Assembly: GCF_002382885.1 (NCBI RefSeq)
Contig: NZ_NWVL01000031.1
Location: 1 to 64,000, forward strand
Reading direction: 5' to 3'
DNA length: 64,000 bases
From: Streptomyces sp. WZ.A104
GTDB lineage: Bacteria > Actinomycetota > Actinomycetes > Streptomycetales > Streptomycetaceae
The position numbers and the translations under genes were made by a program. Below are positions 26,582-35,026 of this stretch, piece by piece; the first letter of the stretch is position 1; each line of letters starts with the position of its first letter. The notes below the pieces were generated by a model, which saw only the letters and a list, made by a program, of their open reading frames with translations, ran no database searches and was not told the origin of the DNA.

Positions 26582-27940
26582 TCAGCGTGAACGCGCGCCG
26601 CTGCCGCGAGCGCCCGGCTTCGGGGACGGGACCAGGCGGAACGCGGTGTTGAGCAGATGGTCGACGACATCGCGCGAGGGCGTGTCCGTGAGGTTGGTGA
26701 GCAGCCGGGCCAGTGTGTTGAGGAGAAACGGCGAGCCCATGACGTACCGGTTGAGCACCGGCTGGAAGCCCGACCGGCTGAAGACCAGGTCGGCGGCGGT
26801 GTTGCCCAGCCGGTAGTAGCGGCCCCAGCGGCGGTTCATCTCCACCGGGTAGCCGCGCAGCACCTGTTCGCGGCGCGGGCCCTCGGGATGGGCCAGGGCC
26901 AGCGCCGCGCTCTCGGCGGCGACCTCGCCCGCCTCCATGGCCTGGGCGATGCCCTCACCGTTCCAGGGGCTGACCATTCCGCCGGAGTCACCGACGAGCA
27001 GCAGCCCCCGCGCGTACAGCGGATGCCGGTTGAAGCCGAGGGGGAGCGCGGCGCTGCGGACCGGGCCCTCCGCGTTCTCCTCGCGCAGCCCCCACTCCTC
27101 GGGGGTACGGGCCAGCCACTGGTCCAGCGTGGCGCGCAGGTCCGCCTTGCCGTGCCGCCGGTGGGGGAGCGCCCCGAGCCCGACGTTGACCCGGCCGTCG
27201 CCCATCGGGAAGATCCAGCCGTACCCCGGAAGATACGGGCCGCCGTCCGGGAAGCGAAGGTCGGCCCACAGCTCCAGATAGTCCTCCCGGGAGCGCTCCG
27301 GGCTGCGGTAGTAACGGCGGGCCGCAGTCGCGATCTGCCGCCGGGGGTCCCGCTCCAGGCCCATCGCCAGGGCGAGCCGCGCGGAGGCCCCGTCGGCGGC
27401 GACGACGACCGGCGCGCGGAAGTCGACCGGTTCCGGCAGGTCCGGGGAGTCCGAAGTCGCGGCGACCCCGATGACCCGGCCCGCCCGGTCGGTCAGCGGC
27501 CGCTCCGCCTTCCAGCCGCTGTACAGCCGGGCCCCGGCCGCCACGGCGTGCCGCGCGAGAATGTCGTCGAAGTCGTGCCGGCTGCGGGAGAGACCGAAGT
27601 CCGGGTAGCGGCCGAGCGCGGGCCAGTCGATGTGCACCCGGTGCTCCCCGGCGACCCAGCGCATACCGCGCGAACGCGTCCAGCCCGGCGCGGAGACGTC
27701 GACGCCCATCCGGATCAGCTGATGCACCGCGTGCGGGGTCAGACCGTCCCCGCACACCTTCTCCCGGGGGAAGCGGGCCTTCTCCAGCAGGATCACGTCG
27801 ACCCCGGCCCGGGCCAGGTGGTAGGCGGCCGACGAGCCCGCCGGTCCCGCCCCCACCACGATCACCCGGGCGTCCTCCCCCGAGCGGGACACCTCCCGTA
27901 CGTCCGTCGTCGCCAGGTCCGGTGGTGAGAGATCCCGCAT
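26582..27940 (-). CDS. Geranylgeranyl reductase family FAD-dependent oxidoreductase
   Basis: A 452-residue flavoprotein. It has the dinucleotide-binding VIVVGAGPAGSSAAYHLARA near residues 26-45 and the family motif KARFPREKVCGDGLTP. The second FAD motif LLLVGDSGGMVSPWNGEGIA comes later. These enzymes reduce the double bonds of geranylgeranyl chains (menaquinone side chain, archaeal-type lipids) or act as related monooxygenases. The ATG at 27938-27940 has GGAAGGAAGGGA upstream. It is divergent from the HEAT-repeat gene, with a tandem repeat between them. Confidence 0.9.
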   Translation of the reverse strand: MRDLSPPDLATTDVREVSRSGEDARVIVVGAGPAGSSAAYHLARAGVDVILLEKARFPREKVCGDGLTPHAVHQLIRMGVDVSAPGWTRSRGMRWVAGEHRVHIDWPALGRYPDFGLSRSRHDFDDILARHAVAAGARLYSGWKAERPLTDRAGRVIGVAATSDSPDLPEPVDFRAPVVVAADGASARLALAMGLERDPRRQIATAARRYYRSPERSREDYLELWADLRFPDGGPYLPGYGWIFPMGDGRVNVGLGALPHRRHGKADLRATLDQWLARTPEEWGLREENAEGPVRSAALPLGFNRHPLYARGLLLVGDSGGMVSPWNGEGIAQAMEAGEVAAESAALALAHPEGPRREQVLRGYPVEMNRRWGRYYRLGNTAADLVFSRSGFQPVLNRYVMGSPFLLNTLARLLTNLTDTPSRDVVDHLLNTAFRLVPSPKPGARGSGARSR

Positions 27941-28030
27941 CGCAGTCCCTTCCTTCCGCGGCCGTTGCTCCTGCCGGGGCGGTGGGGCCCCGGGCCACAT
28001 CATCGACCAGGACGGGCGGCAGCGATACCC

Positions 28031-28155
28031 GGCCCAGTGGGTGGGAGAGCCGACCGCCCGTCCACGATCCCCGGCCCAGGGGGTGGGAGACCGGACCGTC
28101 CGTCCACGATCCCGGCCCAGGGGGTGGGAGACCCGACCGCCCGTCTACGATCCCC
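28031..28155. repeat. Three tandem 41-42 bp repeats directly upstream of the HEAT-repeat gene
   Basis: Units at 28031-28072, 28073-28113 and 28114-28155 are near-identical; each begins GGCCCAG and ends CCACGATCCC or CTACGATCCCC. The last unit ends two bases before the ATG. The 41-base middle unit would break a reading frame, so the repeat is probably not coding. In unit 3 only, TACGAT (28146-28151) could be a -10 element for a leaderless transcript. Confidence 0.85.
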
Positions 28156-28157
28156 GG

Positions 28158-31100
28158 ATGGCCACCCCACCGGACGCGCTGATCGACGACGCCCTCGACC
28201 GCGCCGACGCCGGACTCCTCGCCCGGCACCTCGACGCCCGGACCTGCCCGCCGGAGCTGCTCGCCCGGCTGCTCCGGCACCCCGCCCCTCGGCTGCGCCA
28301 CCTCGGCCTCCTGCTCCTCACCGAACGCACGGCCACCCCGGCGGCAGCGGGCGGCGGGGCGGATCAACAGGATGTCCTGGCACGCCTGTTGCCCGCATCG
28401 CCGGGCACGTCCCCCGAGGAGTCCCTGCTGCTCGCGGAGCTCCACGCGCGGCTCGGCGCGCAGCGGCCGGGGCACCGGCTGCCGGACTGGCGTACGGCGG
28501 AGCTGCCCGCGCGGGTACGGATCGCCTGGCTGCGGGCCGAACTCCTCGGTGACCCGGCCGCCGTCCGTACGGAACCGCCGGGCGAACTCCTTTACCGGGC
28601 CGTCGGCGCGATCGCCGCCGCCGTCGTGCACCGGCCCGACCGCCTCGACCGGCTCGTGGCCGAACTCATCGGCAGCCGGGACCCGGTCCTGGGGGCCGAA
28701 GCGCTGCGGCTGGCCCGGGAGGGGCTGCACGCCGGGCTGCTCGCGCCCGCGTCCGCCCGCGCTCATCTGATCCGGCTGCTCGACGCGCCCGACGGCGAGG
28801 TCGTCACCGGGGCGCTGCGCGAACTCGCCGAGCCCTGGGCGGCGGTGACGCCCCTGGAACTGCTGCCGCTGTCCCGCCTGGTGGGCGGGCCGGGGACGCC
28901 GGGGAGGAGGGAAGGGGCCACGGCGGTCGCCGACGCCGCTCTCCTCGCGGCGGCCCGCCACGGCCGTCAGGAGCTGCTGTGGAGGACGGCGGAGGACGCG
29001 GCCTCGCCCCCCGCCCTGCGCCGACGGGCGCTGGAACTGCTGGGCGACTCGGCCGAACGCACGGACACTGGCCGCCTGTTGGCGGTAGCCGCGCCGGACC
29101 CCCTGCTGCTCGCGGGGCCCGTACTGGCCGCTCTGCTCGGACTGCACCGGCGCGGCCACTTCCCCACCGGCCCGGACGTCCGGCCGCTTCTCGCCCTGGC
29201 CCTGGGGGACCACACGCTCCCGGCGGACGATGTCGCCACGGTCCTGTACACCTGCCGCCGGTACCTCTTCGACGCCCTCGTGGACGCACCGCCCACCGCC
29301 CCGGACTGGCCGCGCCGTCTGGAGCTGCTCGTCGCGCTGGCGGGGCAGGGCGCCACCGACGTGCCGATCGGTGAGGCGGTCACCCGGCTCCTTCCCACAG
29401 CTCCGGCCGCGCGCCCGTTTCTCGACGCGATCCGTGCTCTGCGCCCGCCGGACGCCGAGGAGGCCGTGCTCGCCCTGCTGCCGAGGGCGCCGGGCGCCGC
29501 ACTGGCCGCGCTGGAGGCCGTCGGCGGGGCCCGTACGCGGGAGGCGCTCGCCCAGGGCCTGGGCGTGGCGGACCCTACGGCGGTCCCCGGTGCCGCCCCC
29601 GCCGGTGCGCCCGCGCCCGCCATCGCACCCGAGCTGCGCCCCGTACGCGACCGGGCCCTGGAACTCCTCTGGCACCTCACCGACGAGCCCGTCCAGCGGC
29701 GGCGGCTCCTCTCGCGGCTCGACCCCAAAGACCTTCCGGGAGCCGTCGAGGCCGACCTCGGGGCCCCGGACGAACGGGAACTGGCCGTTCTGCGCTCCCG
29801 GGTGGACGTCGACGACCCGGTGGGCGCACTGTGCCGGATCGCGGGGAACGCCGGAAGACGAACACCGCCCCTCGTCGCCGACCTGATCCTGCGCATCGTG
29901 CGCGATCTCGCCGCGCCCCGGGAGCCCGGCCCCGAACCGGAGCTGCCACAGGAGGCGTTGAGCGCCGTGCGGGCCCTCGGCCGCCGACTCCGCGGACGTG
30001 CGCGGATCAGGCCCGTCTGCCTGCTGGGCACCACCGACGGCACCGCGGCGGGCCACGCTCTGCTGTCCACGACGCTGCTCGACCTGCTGGAGCGCCCGGG
30101 TCTCTCCGGCGGCGAACAGGCCGTGCTGCTCAAGGCGTTGACGCAGACCACCGCCACCCCCGCCACCCGCGCCCGCGTGCACCGGCTGCTGCGCAGCCGC
30201 GACCCGCAGGTGCGCAAGCACGTCATCGCCCTGCTGGCCCATGACACTTCGGGACGCGACGCCCGGGCCCTGTCGGCGACGCTCGTCCCCCTGACGGCCG
30301 ACCCGGACATCCGGACCGTACGACAGGCCCTGCTGGCCCTCGGAGCGGCGCGGGCGTTCTGGGCGGGCGAGGCGGTCGCCGCGTGCCTCGACCACCCGAA
30401 CATGAACGTCAGGAAGACAGCGGCGGCGACACTGGTCCACGCGGGCGCACCCGCCTCCGTCCCCCGTATCCTCGGACGGCTCGGCCGCGACGACAATCCG
30501 GGACTGCGGGCCGCGCTGACCCGGGCGCTGCGGGCCGTCGTGGGCCCTGCCTACGCCGCCACCCTCCTCGCCGCCGCCGAGGCGGGCCAGGAGGCGCGCG
30601 GCCGCCGCCTGCTGCTGAGCGCGCTCGACGGCGAGCTGACCGCGCGTGCGGTGCTCGCCTTCGACGCGCAGGCTTCGCCGGTCGTCCCCCTCCTCCTGAC
30701 GCTCGTGGCGGACGGCGGCGTCCGCCTCGCCGACGGTTCCGTCGAGGACCTGGCGGAACCACTGGCCCGGCACGGAGTTCCGGCGCCCCCGGTCGCCCCG
30801 AACCCGTCACCGTGCGTGCCCGATCCGGAGGTCGCGGCCCTGCTGCGGTCGGGCTGGGACCCGGCGCTCGCCCTGCGGATCGCCCGTCGGGCCACGCCCC
30901 CGGACCTCACCGACGTGACGGCCGCCGCCCTACGCGAACACCCGCGAGCTCGGGCGCAGTTGGAGAAGTGGCTCGTCCTGGCCGAGAGCACCCGCGAGGC
31001 CGGACTCCCAAGCCGTCTCCTGCGGTGCGCGCTGCGCCTGTGCCCGGCGCCCTGGTCCGCCGACGAGACGGCGCTCCTCGCCCGGTACGCCGGCACGGTG

Positions 31101-32147
31101 GCCGACGCGTTCGACGAGGCGACGGGGGTCGGCGAGGCATCGTTCGCGGGGGAGCTGACCGGCGTACTGCACGCCGTCGCACCGGAGTTGTCCGGTGTCC
31201 AGCGCTTCATGGTCGTCGAGGGGCTGCGCACCCTGCCGCCCGGTGCTGGTGAAGCGCCCGACGGGTACGGGCCCCCGGCGCTGGCGGCCGCTGCCACCCT
31301 GACCCTGCTCCGGGAGCTGGGTGCGGTGCTGGTCCGCGCCGATCTCGACCGGGCCCTGGACTCCGCCCACCTGGGCGCCGACCCCTGGCAGGCCGCGCCC
31401 GCCGTGCTCGGTGAGGCGTTCGGCGTAGCGGGACCGCGGGAGGTGTCCGGGGCGGCGCCGGAGGAGGACGCCGGGGGCGGCGTATCGGAGGCGTGGCGTG
31501 CGGAGTTGAGGGAAGCGGTACGGACGCCCGGGGCGCTGGCGGAGCTCCGGGGGCGCGGCACCAGTGGTGCGGCCGGGTCCAGGGATCTGCTGGCCGCCCT
31601 CGTCACCGCGTACCCGGCGGCCGGACCGGACGTACGGGGGCCGCTCGTCGACTGGATGGCCGAGCTCCAGCCGCTCGACGCGCCGCCGTGGAACGTCGCT
31701 GAGACCAGGACGGTGGTACGGGCCGCCGCCGCGCCACCGCGTCCGGTGCGGGCGGACGATCTCGACCAGCCCCGGTCGGCCGCGCAGCGAGCCCGCTTGC
31801 TGGCCATGCTGGAGGCCCCGGAGCCGGAACGCCGGAACACCGCCGTGCGGGCCCTGCGGACCTGGCCCGAGCCGGAAGTGTCGCTCGCCCTGCTCCGGGC
31901 TTTCCTGCACGGTCGCGTCGACCTCCTCCCCGCCGACCTGATCGGGCCGGCGGCTCGCGCGGGGCAGACCCGTCTCGCGGGGCAGACCGCCGACCAGGTC
32001 CTGGCCGCTGAGGGGGTACTGCCCGAACGGGCCCTGCGCTGGACGGGCCTGCTCCCCGAGGACGACCTGCCTCCGCTCGTCCCCCTGCTCCTGAAGTGGT
32101 GGGAACACGGCCCGCCCGCCGTGCGAGAGGCCGCCCGCACCGCGTAG
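28158..32147 (+). CDS. HEAT-repeat domain protein, first part (ends at an in-frame TAG)
   Basis: The visible frame encodes 1329 residues, almost all Leu/Ala/Arg-rich helical repeats of HEAT/Armadillo type (for example QVRKHVIALLAHD and NVRKTAAATLVHAGAP near residues 680-770). Such scaffold proteins bind other proteins and have no catalytic motif. The ATG at 28158 has no Shine-Dalgarno sequence and may be leaderless. The frame ends at TAG (32145-32147), but the same frame continues without another stop to 32948 with the same repeat character. This looks like a nonsense mutation, or readthrough, in a protein of about 1596 codons. Confidence 0.8.
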   Translation: MATPPDALIDDALDRADAGLLARHLDARTCPPELLARLLRHPAPRLRHLGLLLLTERTATPAAAGGGADQQDVLARLLPASPGTSPEESLLLAELHARLGAQRPGHRLPDWRTAELPARVRIAWLRAELLGDPAAVRTEPPGELLYRAVGAIAAAVVHRPDRLDRLVAELIGSRDPVLGAEALRLAREGLHAGLLAPASARAHLIRLLDAPDGEVVTGALRELAEPWAAVTPLELLPLSRLVGGPGTPGRREGATAVADAALLAAARHGRQELLWRTAEDAASPPALRRRALELLGDSAERTDTGRLLAVAAPDPLLLAGPVLAALLGLHRRGHFPTGPDVRPLLALALGDHTLPADDVATVLYTCRRYLFDALVDAPPTAPDWPRRLELLVALAGQGATDVPIGEAVTRLLPTAPAARPFLDAIRALRPPDAEEAVLALLPRAPGAALAALEAVGGARTREALAQGLGVADPTAVPGAAPAGAPAPAIAPELRPVRDRALELLWHLTDEPVQRRRLLSRLDPKDLPGAVEADLGAPDERELAVLRSRVDVDDPVGALCRIAGNAGRRTPPLVADLILRIVRDLAAPREPGPEPELPQEALSAVRALGRRLRGRARIRPVCLLGTTDGTAAGHALLSTTLLDLLERPGLSGGEQAVLLKALTQTTATPATRARVHRLLRSRDPQVRKHVIALLAHDTSGRDARALSATLVPLTADPDIRTVRQALLALGAARAFWAGEAVAACLDHPNMNVRKTAAATLVHAGAPASVPRILGRLGRDDNPGLRAALTRALRAVVGPAYAATLLAAAEAGQEARGRRLLLSALDGELTARAVLAFDAQASPVVPLLLTLVADGGVRLADGSVEDLAEPLARHGVPAPPVAPNPSPCVPDPEVAALLRSGWDPALALRIARRATPPDLTDVTAAALREHPRARAQLEKWLVLAESTREAGLPSRLLRCALRLCPAPWSADETALLARYAGTVADAFDEATGVGEASFAGELTGVLHAVAPELSGVQRFMVVEGLRTLPPGAGEAPDGYGPPALAAAATLTLLRELGAVLVRADLDRALDSAHLGADPWQAAPAVLGEAFGVAGPREVSGAAPEEDAGGGVSEAWRAELREAVRTPGALAELRGRGTSGAAGSRDLLAALVTAYPAAGPDVRGPLVDWMAELQPLDAPPWNVAETRTVVRAAAAPPRPVRADDLDQPRSAAQRARLLAMLEAPEPERRNTAVRALRTWPEPEVSLALLRAFLHGRVDLLPADLIGPAARAGQTRLAGQTADQVLAAEGVLPERALRWTGLLPEDDLPPLVPLLLKWWEHGPPAVREAARTA

Positions 32148-32216
32148 CGGCGGGTACCCGCCGACGCCCTCGCCCACCTGCTGGCACCCCGTATCGACGC
32201 GGGCGACCTCGGGCTC

Positions 32217-32948
32217 GTGGACCTGCTGACCGGTCGCCCCCTGCTTCGGACCCCGACGCTGACCCGGGCCCTGGGCCGACTGCGCACCGAAGGCCGCGAC
32301 AGCGTCGCAGACGGCCTCAGGCTCGTCGACGGTCCGTTGCGCGCACCCGGGACCGACAGCGAGGACGCCGCCGTGCTGGACGTCCTGCGCGCCCCGTCCC
32401 CCGCCCCTGCGGTTGTGGCGCCCCGCCCGTCACTGCCGGAGCTGCTCGACCTCGCCCGTACGGGAACGCCCGAGCAGACCCGCCGTACGCTCACCCGCCT
32501 CGTCGAGGAGCACGCACCGCCGCCCGGGGCGGAACCGGACGAGGCCCTGCGCGAGCTGGTCGAGGAGCTGCTCCGCCACCCGCGTGCCGGGGTCCGGCTC
32601 CACGCCCACCGCACCTCGCGGGCCCTGTTCGACCGGGCCACCCACGCCCGGCTCACCGGGCTCCTGCTGTCCGACCCGCTGCCGGACGTGGTGCGCATGG
32701 CCGTCCGGACGCTCGGCCGCGCCGCCTGGGAACCGGCGCTGCCGGACCTCGTCCGGCTCCTCGGCCATGCCAGGCCCGTGGTCCGGGGTGCGGCCCGGGA
32801 GGCTGTCGTCGGGTTCGGGGCGACGGCGGTTCCCGTCCTGCGCCGGGCCGAGGCGCACGCCCGGCCCGACCGGCGGTCGCTCTACACCGACGTCCTCACC
32901 GAGATCACGGACTCGGGCCCCGGCCCTGATCGGCGCGACGGGCCCTGA
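32217..32948 (+). CDS. HEAT-repeat protein, C-terminal part after the in-frame stop
   Basis: This 243-residue frame (GTG at 32217) is in the same phase as the preceding HEAT-repeat gene. The codons between TAG and this GTG (RRVPADALAHLLAPRIDAG) also read as HEAT helix. It contains further repeats such as HPRAGVRLHAHRTSRALF and DVVRMAVRTLGRAAWEPALP. It is most simply the C-terminus of one broken gene. It could be expressed separately from the GTG, but no good ribosome binding site is seen. The stop TGA abuts the MITE-like element. Confidence 0.6.
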   Translation: MDLLTGRPLLRTPTLTRALGRLRTEGRDSVADGLRLVDGPLRAPGTDSEDAAVLDVLRAPSPAPAVVAPRPSLPELLDLARTGTPEQTRRTLTRLVEEHAPPPGAEPDEALRELVEELLRHPRAGVRLHAHRTSRALFDRATHARLTGLLLSDPLPDVVRMAVRTLGRAAWEPALPDLVRLLGHARPVVRGAAREAVVGFGATAVPVLRRAEAHARPDRRSLYTDVLTEITDSGPGPDRRDGP

Positions 32949-33108
32949 GGGCTGTCCCGTCGTCCCTGGCGGATCAGCACACGGCGTCAGATGCGGCGTA
33001 TCCCACGGCGGAGGGGCGTCCGCATAGCAGACGTGTCCGGGCCTTCCGGCAACGCGGCCGGCTGCCGTGGCTGTCGTCCTGCGCCCGCCAGGGATCACGG
33101 GACAGCCC
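32949..33108. mobile_element. MITE-like element with 24-bp terminal inverted repeats
   Basis: A 160-base non-coding element. Its ends are 24-base inverted repeats beginning GGGCTGTCCCGT and ending CCCTGGCGG, identical at 22 of 24 positions (32949-32972 and 33085-33108). It fills the gap between the HEAT gene stop and the convergent LigD-like gene stop. It encodes no transposase, so it would need one in trans. A hairpin at 20034-20079 carries the same end sequence. It may act as a bidirectional terminator. Confidence 0.75.
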
Positions 33109-33113
33109 TCGGC

Positions 33114-33680
33114 TCAGCCCGCGTCTCCCCGCGCCGCCGCCGCGACCTGGTGCAGCGTGCGTCCCGTACGGGCGGACCGGGCGTGGTACGGGTCCGGTGA
33201 GCCGGGTCTGCCGCGTACGGCGAGCCGGTCGTTGGCCTTGATCAGCAGCCAGGCCTCGTGGCCGCCGCTGTCCGGCTCGTCGCCCTTCCGGATGCGGGTG
33301 AGCGCGAACTCCCCGTGCAGCTTCTTCCCGTACAACCAGAACGTCGCATGCCCGAGGCCGAGCGACTGGGCGAAGGGGACGGAGCCGCCCTGCCCGTCGT
33401 GTCCGAGCGGCCGGTAGGTTCCCTGGTCCCAGACGATGACCGTGCCGCTGCCGGACTCGCCCCGGGGAATGACCCCCTCGAACTCGCGGTACTCCAGCGG
33501 ATGATCCTCCGTGGGCACGGCGAGCCGGCGGTCGCTGGGGTTCTCCGAGGGGCCGCGGGGCACCGCCCACGACTTGAGTACGCCTTCGACCTCCAGCCGG
33601 AAGTCGAAGTGCATACGGCGTGCGTCATGGATCTGCACGACGAAATGCGGCCGTGCCGTCTCGTCGCTCTCCGTCCCCAC
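33114..33680 (-). CDS. DNA ligase D 3'-phosphoesterase domain protein
   Basis: A 188-residue stand-alone phosphoesterase domain. It shows FVVQIHDARRMHFDFRLEVE and VLKSWAVPRGPS, the metal-binding His/Arg signature of LigD PE domains. HPLEYREFEGVIPRGESGSG and WLLIKANDR follow. In bacterial end-joining this domain trims 3'-phosphates or ribonucleotides at breaks. Here there is no ligase or polymerase domain and no adjacent ku gene, so partners would be elsewhere. The MITE-like element ends 5 bases from its stop. Confidence 0.88.
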   Translation of the reverse strand: MGTESDETARPHFVVQIHDARRMHFDFRLEVEGVLKSWAVPRGPSENPSDRRLAVPTEDHPLEYREFEGVIPRGESGSGTVIVWDQGTYRPLGHDGQGGSVPFAQSLGLGHATFWLYGKKLHGEFALTRIRKGDEPDSGGHEAWLLIKANDRLAVRGRPGSPDPYHARSARTGRTLHQVAAAARGDAG

Positions 33681-33950
33681 CGCTCTGCTCCCTCCGTCGG
33701 CCCGGACGTGTCACAGGTGCGTGTCTCCACTCTGCCGCCGTCCCGGGGGAATCGCGCGTCGGACCCGCTGCCTTCAGGTGCATATGCGCAACGACTGTGC
33801 CGTGAGGGCCGGTGGCGCGGGCCGTCGTCTTCGAGGACCGGTTCGACGCTCCGGCCGGCTCCGCCGTGGGCGGCGGCAGCGGTGCTCCTGCCGCTGTTCG
33901 CTCCCGCGGCTGCCCGCCACCCCTGCCGCTACGGGGCGGAGCGGAATAGC

Positions 33951-34943
33951 ATGATCTTCATGGAGCAACGCACACTGGGCAGGACCGGCCGTGACGTGTC
34001 GGCCGTCGGACTGGGCACCTGGCAGCTGGGGGCCGACTGGGGCGAGGTCGCGGAGAGCGACGCCCTCGACATCCTCGACGCGTCGGTCGAATCCGGCGTC
34101 ACCTTCTTCGACACGGCGGACATGTACGGAGACGGCCGGAGCGAACAGCTCATCGGCCGCTACCTCACGAGCCGTCCCGACGCGGACGTCTTCGTCGCCA
34201 CCAAGATGGGCCGGCGCGCCGAACAGGTGCCGGAGAACTACGTCCTGGACAACTTCCGCGCCTGGAACGACCGTTCCCGGGCCAACCTGGGCACCGACAC
34301 GCTCGACCTCGTACAGCTGCACTGTCCGCCCACCGGCGTCTACTCCTCCGACGCGGTCTACGACGCGCTGGACACCCTGGTCGCCGAGCAGCGGATCGCG
34401 GCCTACGCGGTGAGCGTGGAGACCTGCGCCGAGGCCCTCACGGCCATCGCGCGCCCCGGCGTCGCGAGCGTGCAGATCATCCTGAACCCGTTCCGGCTCA
34501 AGCCCCTGGACGAGGTGCTCCCGGCGGCGGCCGCCGCGGGCGTCGGGATCATCGCGAGGGTCCCGCTGGCCTCAGGTCTGCTCTCCGGCAGGTACACCAA
34601 GGACACCGTCTTCGCGCCCGAGGACCACCGTACGTACAACCGCCACGGCGAGGCCTTCGACCAGGGCGAGACGTTCTCCGGTGTCGACTACGCGACCGGT
34701 CTCGCCGCTGCCGCCGAGTTCGCCGAGCTTGCCCCCGAGGGTGCCACCCCGGCCCAGGCCGCGCTGCGCTGGATCATCCAGCAGCCCGGCGTGACCACCG
34801 TCATCCCCGGCGCGCGCACGTCCGAACAGGCGCGGGCCAACGCGGCGGCCGCATCCCTGCCGCAGCTGCCGCAGAGCACGCTGGACGCCGTACGGGAGCT
34901 GTACGACCGGTCTGTCCGCGCGGACGTGCACGGCCGATGGTGA
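33951..34943 (+). CDS. Aldo/keto reductase
   Basis: A 330-residue (beta/alpha)8 oxidoreductase. It has the N-terminal LGRTGRDVSAVGLGTWQLG, the catalytic-Tyr region FFDTADMYGDGRSEQLIG, Lys in FVATKMGRR, and the NADP-binding C-terminus TTVIPGARTSEQARANAAA. The ATG at 33951 was chosen because GGAG lies 9 bases upstream. A second ATG nine bases later (MEQRTLGRT) is also possible. The substrate is not evident. It stands alone, converging on the protein kinase gene. Confidence 0.9.
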   Translation: MIFMEQRTLGRTGRDVSAVGLGTWQLGADWGEVAESDALDILDASVESGVTFFDTADMYGDGRSEQLIGRYLTSRPDADVFVATKMGRRAEQVPENYVLDNFRAWNDRSRANLGTDTLDLVQLHCPPTGVYSSDAVYDALDTLVAEQRIAAYAVSVETCAEALTAIARPGVASVQIILNPFRLKPLDEVLPAAAAAGVGIIARVPLASGLLSGRYTKDTVFAPEDHRTYNRHGEAFDQGETFSGVDYATGLAAAAEFAELAPEGATPAQAALRWIIQQPGVTTVIPGARTSEQARANAAAASLPQLPQSTLDAVRELYDRSVRADVHGRW

Positions 34944-34996
34944 GCGGCTGCCTCTGAACGACCGCCGCTGAACGGGCCGCCGCCGAACAGCCGTGC

Positions 34997-35026
34997 GACG
35001 AGCGGGAGTCAGTCGTCCCGCTCGTC
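34997..35026. terminator. Hairpin overlapping the kinase stop region
   Basis: Perfect 11-bp arms (GACGAGCGGGA and complement) with an 8-base loop lie across the end of the kinase gene, between two convergent stops. It is a plausible bidirectional terminator. Confidence 0.55.

Noticed and set aside
28041-28157. Extending the HEAT protein N-terminus through the tandem repeats (GTG at 28041)
   Set aside because: The repeat unit lengths (42, 41, 42) do not keep frame, and the translated stretch looks like random Pro/Arg-rich sequence.
26988-30773. A 1261-codon minus-strand open frame
   Set aside because: It lies antisense to the HEAT-repeat gene and the flavoprotein. Its translation is low-complexity Gly/Arg/Gln-rich with no domain, a typical shadow in high-GC DNA.
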